A DNA stretch of 64,000 nt from Symbiodinium natans (lineage: Eukaryota > Sar > Dinophyceae > Suessiales > Symbiodiniaceae), in the NCBI GenBank assembly GCA_905221605.1, contig CAJNDS010001480.1, positions 260,001 through 324,000 of the forward strand, written 5' to 3'. This document shows positions 58,694-64,000 of this stretch, piece by piece. A program made the position numbers and the translations under genes. Under the pieces are notes generated by a model. That model had not been told where the DNA came from. It worked only from the letters and a program-made list of their open reading frames with translations, and did no database searches. Numbering within the stretch: position 1 is the first letter of the stretch; the number at the start of each line of letters is the position of its first letter.

Positions 58694-58768
58694 GAGTTCA
58701 AAGGCGAAGCAGCCCATGCAGAGCCTGCCGAATCGAAGCCACCGGAGGTGCCATCACTTCCTGCAGGG
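58694..58768 (+). CDS. Internal exon, Pro/Glu-rich
   Basis: Acceptor CCTTCAG; EFKGEAAHAEPAESKPPEVP SLPAG. Disordered linker, like 56234-56325. Confidence 0.6.
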
Positions 58769-59096
58769 GGTTCGGGGTTCGGGTTTAGGGTTTAGGGCTA
58801 GGGTTTCGGGCTAGGGTTTAAGGTTTAGGGTTTAGGGCTTAGTGTTTCGGGTTTAGGGCTTTCCGGGGGTCTCTATTATTGTCGGAATTGTTTTCGCTCT
58901 ACGGGATTTAGATGAACCCCGCCACCCCGCTCCTTCGCCATATACCATAAAGTGCTCCGTCAATCTGAGAAGCTTTCCATGAAAGCCCTAAACCTTGAAC
59001 CCGCTAAATCTCTTGGCCGGGGCCCTAGAAAAAAGCTGCCCCAAAGCCCGGACCCAAACCCGGAACCCTGATCCCTAAAGGCACCAGCCTCCACAG

Positions 59097-59146
59097 CGCC
59101 AGCAGCGCCCGTCCGTCGCCGCGTCCGTGGCAAGACGGCGCAGTGA
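59097..59146 (+). CDS. Terminal exon, basic C-terminus
   Basis: Acceptor CCTCCACAG; PAAPVRRRVRGKTAQ then TGA at 59144-59146. Likely ends the gene with exons from 56234. Confidence 0.65.
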
Positions 59147-59334
59147 GCAGAGCGCAGAGAAAACGACCTCTGTCACGCGTTCTTGATCCCTAAATCCTCA
59201 GGCCCCAACAACCCAAAACCCACCTACGATGAACCGCCAACCCGCAGACCCCCGGTGACCAGATCATTCTCCGAAGTCTGGTCGGCAGTTGAAGGTTCAG
59301 GGGCAGTCGAATCCCCTCCCCTAATATTTATTAA

Positions 59335-59460
59335 ACCCCCCCCCCCCCCCCCCCCCCGTATTATTAAATCCCCCCCCGTATATGCTAATATAACTACAAT
59401 AGGCAGCAATGGGGGGTATTTAATATTAGGGGGTGGGGGGGGGGGGGGGGGGTGTCAATA
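59335..59460. repeat. Poly-C … poly-G inverted tracts
   Basis: CCCCC runs (59336-59358) with TATTAAAT are mirrored by ATATTAGGGGGTGGGG runs (59424-59452); can fold into a hairpin. Confidence 0.8.
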
Positions 59461-59594
59461 TTAGGGGGAGGGGATGAGGAGGCATCCCCTGGCTTGTAAC
59501 CTCAGCGCCTTAATATGCCCCACAAGCCTCGTGTACTTGGTCTGGAACCCTAAATCCTAAACCCTAAACCCTAAACCCTAAACCCTTGGTGCAG

Positions 59595-59672
59595 GACATT
59601 GCAGGACGACGGTCATCATTTTTAGAACTCGAATGTTCTACATGCTTGGTTGCAACAGCTAACCTAGTTTGA
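59595..59672 (+). CDS. Possible exon, strand uncertain
   Basis: Plus: DIAGRRSSFLELECSTCLVA TANLV then TGA. Minus is also open (RASTITGVSQTRLAVATKHV). Confidence 0.35.
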   Translation, partial: DIAGRRSSFLELECSTCLVATANLV

Positions 59673-59817
59673 GAGACACCAGTTATTGTTGAAGCTCTTG
59701 CTTCAAAAATGCAAGAGCATGTTTGCAACTTCGTGTGTTTGAACCCTAACGCCATGGTGGCAGCCCCCCAAGATCCATTTACAGTGTGCCCTGGGTGGCT
59801 TAGAGCTTAGGGTTAGG

Positions 59818-59916
59818 GTTTAGGGTTTAGGGTTTAGGGTTTAGGGTTTAGGGTTTAGGGTTTAGGGTTTAGGGTTTAGGGTTTAGGGTTTCGGGTTTCG
59901 GGTTTCGGGTTTCGGG
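59818..59916 (+). repeat. TTTAGGG then TTTCGGG array
   Basis: About 11 TTTAGGG units followed by four TTTCGGG units. Confidence 0.95.
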
Positions 59917-59957
59917 TTCGAGTTCAGGGTCTGACAGTGTCTTTGCATTAAGCAAAG

Positions 59958-60017
59958 GTCTTGCTACACCGGCAGCAAGTCGTATGCCTTGCACATCGCA
60001 GCGCCCCAAGACCTGCT
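59958..60017 (+). CDS. Internal exon, unknown gene
   Basis: Acceptor AGCAAAG; one base then SCYTGSKSYALHIAAPQDLL. First recognised exon of a gene that may run to 62841. Confidence 0.55.
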
Positions 60018-60492
60018 AGGGCTGGTCTTACGTTGAGTTCAGGGTTTAGGGGTTTAGGGGTTAGGGTGCCGGGGTTTTGGGGTACTTTGTGTACTTTGGG
60101 TTTAGGGTTTAGGGTACTTTGGGTGTAGGGGTTTCGGGTACTTCGGGTTTTGGGTTTGGGGCCTAGCCTTTATGGTTTTTTTGGGGTGGGTTCCTGAAAC
60201 CTCGGCATGCAAATCAGCTGCATGGTTTTAGTGTTGCATTAGGGCTTAGAGGCTTAGGGTTTAGGGTGTAGGGTTTAGGGTTTAGGGTTTAGGGTTGGGG
60301 CTCGTGCTTGAGTTGCTTTCTGCGCCCACACACGACACTGCTTGCTCTTTATTCACCGATGCTCCATCCTGGTGCAGTCGCTAATCAATAAGACCCTATA
60401 AAAGCCGGGAAGGAACCCTAAAGCCGTAAGACCCTAAACCAGGCACATCACTCCTTTGAAATTATTTGTACTCTGCCTTTTCGCAGTTGCAG

Positions 60493-60569
60493 GGGATCAA
60501 ACTTCGGAGTGTTTGTCCGGAGGCTTTCAAGGGCAAACCTGGGAATTTACATCGCGGCCGAATCGGAAG
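60493..60569 (+). CDS. Internal exon, unknown gene
   Basis: Acceptor TTGCAG and canonical GTAAGC donor. GIKLRSVCPEAFKGKPGNLH RGRIG; another frame (DQTSECLSGGFQGQTWEF) is open. Confidence 0.6.
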
Positions 60570-60776
60570 GTAAGCGCAAGCACCACACCCAAACTCCGGA
60601 AAAAAAAACCGAGACGGGGGCGGGGAAGGGGAGCTTAGGTTTCAAGGTTTAGGGTTTGGAAGGGGGAGGGGGGGGGACCCAGAATTGGGGTTTAGCCACG
60701 CATACGCCTCGCATACGTCGACTCGCATGCGTCCGAGCCATGCACCCCCCAAACCCGAGACCCTAAATCTGAGCCT

Positions 60777-60899
60777 TACAGGGTGGGCCCCCTAGTTACA
60801 AGTAGAGTTATAAGGGCCCTAAATTGGGTTATAAGGAACCTAAGTTAGGTTATAAGTCCCTTCACTACAGCTAGTATAGTCAGGGGGCCCCACCCTGTA
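60777..60899. mobile_element. MITE, TA-CAGGGTGGGGCCCC family
   Basis: TACAGGGTGGGCCCCCTAGT … CAGGGGGCCCCACCCTGTA, TA on both sides, 123 bp. Confidence 0.85.
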
Positions 60900-61101
60900 A
60901 ATCTGAGCCTTCTGGCTAAACCCAAGCAACGCAACTCCGAGGCATCCCTATAGCCCCCCCAAACCCTAAACCCTATATACCCTAAACCCTAAATACCCCA
61001 AACCCTAAATACCCTAAACCCTAAATACCCTAAACCCTAAACCCTAAACCCTAAACCTTAAACCCCAAATACCCTAAACCCTAAACGCCACGACTGCTGA
61101 G

Positions 61102-61186
61102 GACAACCCCCACAAGTGTGGGGGAGCCATGGAGATGCCCGACAACGGCCTCAGGTTAACGCCCTTCGTCTCCAGCTGGCTTTGGG
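61102..61186 (+). CDS. Internal exon, unknown gene
   Basis: Acceptor CTGCTGAG, donor GTTTAGGG. DNPHKCGGAMEMPDNGLRLT PFVSSWLW. Its 3' half is duplicated at 61250-61289 on the other side of the following TTTAGGG array. Confidence 0.65.
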
Positions 61187-61289
61187 GTTTAGGGTTTAGG
61201 GTTTAGGGTTTAGGGTTTAGGGTTTAGGGTTTAGGGTTTAGGGTTTAGGGACAACGGCCGCAGGTTAACGCCCTTGGGCTCCAGTGGCC
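61186..61289 (+). repeat. TTTAGGG array followed by a duplicate of exon sequence
   Basis: Nine units (61187-61249), then GACAACGGCCGCAGGTTAAC GCCCTT…CTCCAG, matching exon positions 61141-61180 with few changes. Confidence 0.85.
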
Positions 61290-61810
61290 TCTTAGCCTTC
61301 TCTAAAGCCCCTAGGGCTTGGGTTTAGGGTTTGGGGTTTGGGGTTTAGGGTTTGGGGTTTTGGGTTTTTTGGGTTTTGGGGTTTTGGGGTTTTGGGCTTT
61401 TGGCGTTTTGGGGCTTGGGGTTTGGGGTTTGGGGTTTGGGGTGTAGTAAGCTTTGAGCTTTAGGAACCTTAGTCCCTTAACTCCTTAAACCCGCAACCCC
61501 TTTAATTTTTAAATCTTCAACCCCTTAAGCCCGGTACCCTTAACCCTCAAACCCAACTCCTAAAACCCTGAACCCTGAACCCTAAACCCTAAACCCCAGG
61601 TTCGTGTTCACTTGGTGTTCAAGGTCTTCCGTTAAGCAGAAGCCCCGTTCGACACCCGAAGTTGTGTTGAGCTGCTTGCAGCATTCAAGGTCAAGAGTGA
61701 AGTTTCAGGGTGTAGGGTTTAGGGTTCAGGGTTTAGGGTGTAGGGTTTAGGGTTCCGGGTTCAGGGTTTGGGGTGTAGGGGGTGCCTAGGCCCCCTTCTC
61801 GAGCGGTTAG

Positions 61811-61886
61811 TTATCTGGATTACGTGGGGCTGTTTACTGATTGCCTGAACATGACGGGTCACGTCTTCACAGTGATCCAAGACCAG
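61811..61886 (+). CDS. Internal exon, unknown gene
   Basis: Acceptor GGTTAG, canonical GTAGGT donor. SYLDYVGLFTDCLNMTGHVF TVIQDQ. Phase 0 at the 3' end agrees with the exon at 62147. Confidence 0.7.
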
Positions 61887-61918
61887 GTAGGTGACGGTGA
61901 TTTGACCCTAAACCCCTA

Positions 61919-62128
61919 GGGCTCCATGTACCTATATAGTATACACTTGGGCCTTAGAGGGATTGCCGTAAAGTAGCCTTAGGACCCAAGTATATACTAG
62001 ACAGGTCCATGGACCCTTACCCTAAGGATCCATGTACCTAAATAGGGAATGCTTGGGCCTTAAAGTACTTCCTATACAAGGACTTTGGAGTGCAAGTATA
62101 TAATAATTCGGTACATGGACCCTTAGGG
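61919..62128. mobile_element. Tandem pair of AGGGTCCATGTACCT family elements
   Basis: Two copies end to end (61919-62019 and 62021-62128), each starting CTCCATGTACCTA / GATCCATGTACCTA with ACTTGGGCCTTA and ending CATGGACCCTTA. Terminal inverted repeats are clear in each. Confidence 0.7.
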
Positions 62129-62146
62129 TTAGGAAACCTTCTGCAG

Positions 62147-62200
62147 GTTCGTCTAGCTTGGTTGGGTGCATGTCGGCACTACCAGCTCAGGGTTCTCAAA
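62147..62200 (+). CDS. Internal exon, unknown gene
   Basis: Acceptor TTCTGCAG; VRLAWLGACRHYQLRVLK, in phase with …TVIQDQ from 61886. Donor may be GTTCTC or GTCTTG. Confidence 0.65.
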
Positions 62201-62648
62201 GGTCTTGTGGCGACGTCAAGCCAACCCAGACACAACCTAAACCTAAACCCTGAACCCTAAACCCTACAATGTAGATTGGGTAGAAAGTCTAGGGGTTAAG
62301 TTTAGGTTCTGGAGTTTGCTGTCAAGTTGTGGGGGGCTGAGTGTCTAGGCATGGCTGTTGCGTGTGCCATATTTGCGCCCATCTTATCCTGCCGGATGTT
62401 TGCAGTGTTAACCCTAAACTCTGAACCCTAAACCTGTTCTGTGTGCAGGCCTCCCAACCCCTTAACCCCCTAAAGGCCTAAACCCCAAAGCCGCCAAAGC
62501 CCTAAACCCCGAAGCGCAAACTCCAAACCCAAACCCAACACCCGAAAGCCCCCAACTTGAACCCCCAAACCCCTAAACCCCCAACCCGAAACCTCTCAAT
62601 GGCCCTAACCTCTACATCCGAAACCCTAAACCCCCAAACGCCATGTAG

Positions 62649-62787
62649 CCCCCACAAGGTTGGTGTACTGGATCAACCCTAAACGAACCCTAAACCCTAA
62701 GCCCGAAAAACTAAGCCCTAAACCCTAGCCTTAAACCCTAAACCCTAAACCTTATTCCCCACAAGGCTGGTGTACTGGATCAACCCT
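62649..62787 (+). repeat. CCCTAAA array bounded by a 31-bp direct repeat
   Basis: CCCCACAAGGTTGGTGTACT GGATCAACCCT at 62649-62680 recurs with one change at 62757-62787; the DNA between is CCCTAAA-type repeat. Confidence 0.9.
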
Positions 62788-62841
62788 CACTGGGACCCTG
62801 ACAGCGGTTACAACGGAGGAGGCCTCGACGTCCCGACCTGA
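62766..62841 (+). CDS. Terminal exon, unknown gene
   Basis: Acceptor CCACAAG; one base then LVYWINPHWDPDSGYNGGGL DVPT and TGA at 62839-62841. Its first 22 bases and its acceptor are duplicated upstream of the repeat array. Confidence 0.7.
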
Positions 62842-62995
62842 GTCTTGAGGCTTTGAAAAGTTAAATCTTAGGGTCGTGGGATTAGTTTAGGGTTTCGGGT
62901 TTAGGACTTAGGGTTTAGGTGCAGCGTTAGTTTGCATTTAGTCTTTTTGCGATTGGAGTCTGGTTTCGGGTCTAGGGGGTAACCGTTAGGGTATA

Positions 62996-63055
62996 TTGGG
63001 GATCTACGACGCTCTGTTCAGCGCGCCCGGCCCGGTCTCTTCCGCAGCTCTTTAA
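62996..63055 (+). CDS. Possible terminal exon
   Basis: LGIYDALFSAPGPVSSAAL then TAA at 63053-63055. No clear acceptor. Confidence 0.4.
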   Translation: MGIYDALFSAPGPVSSAAL

Positions 63056-63223
63056 AAGCTCTTAGCTGGCTTAGTTACTTGGCCAGGGAAGTTAAGATAA
63101 GCTGAACACTCGAAACCGTAAACCCTAAACCCATCCTGCCCGGCAAACCTCAGTGCTGAGAACTTTGAGGCAACTTTTGGCATGTTGACAACCCCAAACC
63201 CCAAGCACCGAACCTTCTGGCTG

Positions 63224-63310
63224 GTTCTTAGTAGGGAATGAGGGAATGAGGTACCCTATGCAATCTCTTAATGGGTAGAAAGGGGCCCTCATTCCCTCAT
63301 GCCCTACAAA
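63224..63310. mobile_element. MITE-like inverted repeat, GTTCTTAGT family, copy 3
   Basis: GGTTCTTAGTAGGGAATGAG on the left and CCCTCATTCCCTCATGCCCT on the right; 61 kb away from the other two copies. Confidence 0.7.
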
Positions 63311-63398
63311 CCTTGTTTTGGCCACTTGCCCAAACCAGAATGGCGCGCTCTCCCTTAAGTATGGTGTGTAGGGCTTAGGGTTCAGGGTGATCTAGTAT

Positions 63399-63570
63399 AC
63401 TTCAGTGTGGATCATAGCCGCGCAAGAGGAGGCATTGGCGGGAGGGGAAGTATGCTTCGGAAACTTAAAGCCACATACTGTGGCACTGTGGTGTGTCATA
63501 CATTTAAAGTTCAGGAGCCCATTTCGACGGTGCCACTTTGTAAAGATCATTTTTTGCAGAGGGGTTATGT
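63399..63570 (+). CDS. Probable coding segment, phase ambiguous
   Basis: Two long overlapping frames: KLKATYCGTVVCHTFKVQEP and EEALAGGEVCFGNLKPHTVA. Not bracketed by telomere-type arrays on the left. Could be an exon or a retroelement fragment. Confidence 0.4.
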
Positions 63571-63704
63571 GCATGTACAGGGTTTAATATGTGACCCCCG
63601 CCAACTGCTCGTCTTTCTTTGGGGGTTTAGGGTTTAGGGGTTTAGGGTTTAGGGTTTCTGGGGGTTAATAAATAGAGCTCGAGAGTTTAATCAGGGCTAT
63701 AGGG

Positions 63705-63813
63705 TAGAGATGAGTGCCACTCGGCTTCCCCCCTTAACTCGCAAGTCTCAGGTGTTTTTGACGGATCCTCGCATAGCACCACCATCTGCATCGATGGCCA
63801 GGACACCTCAAGT
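63705..63813 (+). CDS. Probable exon, window edge
   Basis: DECHSASPLNSQVSGVFDGS SHSTTICIDGQDTSS; another frame starts MSATRLPPLTRKSQVFLTDP. Followed by TTTAGGG units. The gene continues beyond the window. Confidence 0.5.
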
Positions 63814-64000
63814 TTGTTTAGGGTTTAGGGTCCGACTCCCCCCTTTGCTTTCAGCATTTTGGGGGGCTGATCGGGCTCATCATAAGGCGCTTATATCGGG
63901 CTGTAGGAGCTGAGGGTTTAAGGTCTAGAGCTTCCAGCAGATTTACCAAATTTGGAGTTTTCAGGCTGTGGGGGCTCCAAACCCTCAACACTAAACCCTT

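Noticed and set aside
2390-62760. Chromosome ends (true telomeres)
   Set aside because: TTTAGGG and CCCTAAA arrays alternate orientation dozens of times inside gene-bearing DNA; none is terminal.

Overview
The window reads as intron-dense nuclear DNA of a dinoflagellate, most likely a Symbiodiniaceae-type alga. Four things support this. The repeat background is the TTTAGGG telomere-type heptamer. There is an intronless gene with a ubiquitin-like N-terminus and ten '…DGSVVTWG' repeats, a protein type I know from Symbiodinium. There is a nuclear copy of mitochondrial cob with dinoflagellate-like sequence. Coding sequence appears as very short GC-rich exons, at least one with a probable GC splice donor. 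Organism assignment is inference. No prokaryotic operons, CRISPR array, rRNA or tRNA gene was recognised.

The dominant structure, repeated dozens of times, is a 40-160 bp open GC-rich segment (an exon) with (CCCTAAA)n on its left and (TTTAGGG)n on its right. Read along a gene, introns therefore often begin with TTTAGGG repeats and end with CCCTAAA repeats plus a short tail ending in AG. The repeats could pair across the intron, and the repeat itself supplies the GT donor (AGG|GTTTAGGG). The rest of the introns is filled with short inverted-repeat elements (MITE-like families), homopolymer runs and microsatellites.

Layout. 0.5-1.9 kb: polymerase-beta-type nucleotidyltransferase with one frameshift. 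2-25 kb: scattered exons of several unrecognised genes (a clear minus-strand exon at 5.7 kb, terminal exons with stops near 8.6, 11.9, 12.5, 19.5, 20.7, 21.7, 23.65 and 25.9 kb) and a broken KDZ-type transposase near 17.1 kb. 26.3-46.7 kb: one plus-strand gene resembling XPC/Rad4 (nucleotide-excision repair), recognised piecewise from its transglutaminase-fold and BHD-type exons. Its 3.7 kb intron at 42.8-46.5 kb contains the intronless RCC1-like gene at 43.8-45.2 kb. 47.5-49.6 kb: more exons. 49.2-51.6 kb: a G-rich minisatellite interrupted by an AT-rich mitochondrial cob insertion. 51.6-64 kb: exons of at least three plus-strand genes, with stops near 53.2, 55.86, 59.15, 62.84 and 63.05 kb.

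Exon borders were chosen by eye from open frame, codon flavour and nearby AG/GT. Because GC-rich exons are often open in several frames and the flanking repeats are symmetric, strand is uncertain for some and is marked '.'. Joining exons into transcripts is inference except where reading phases agree.
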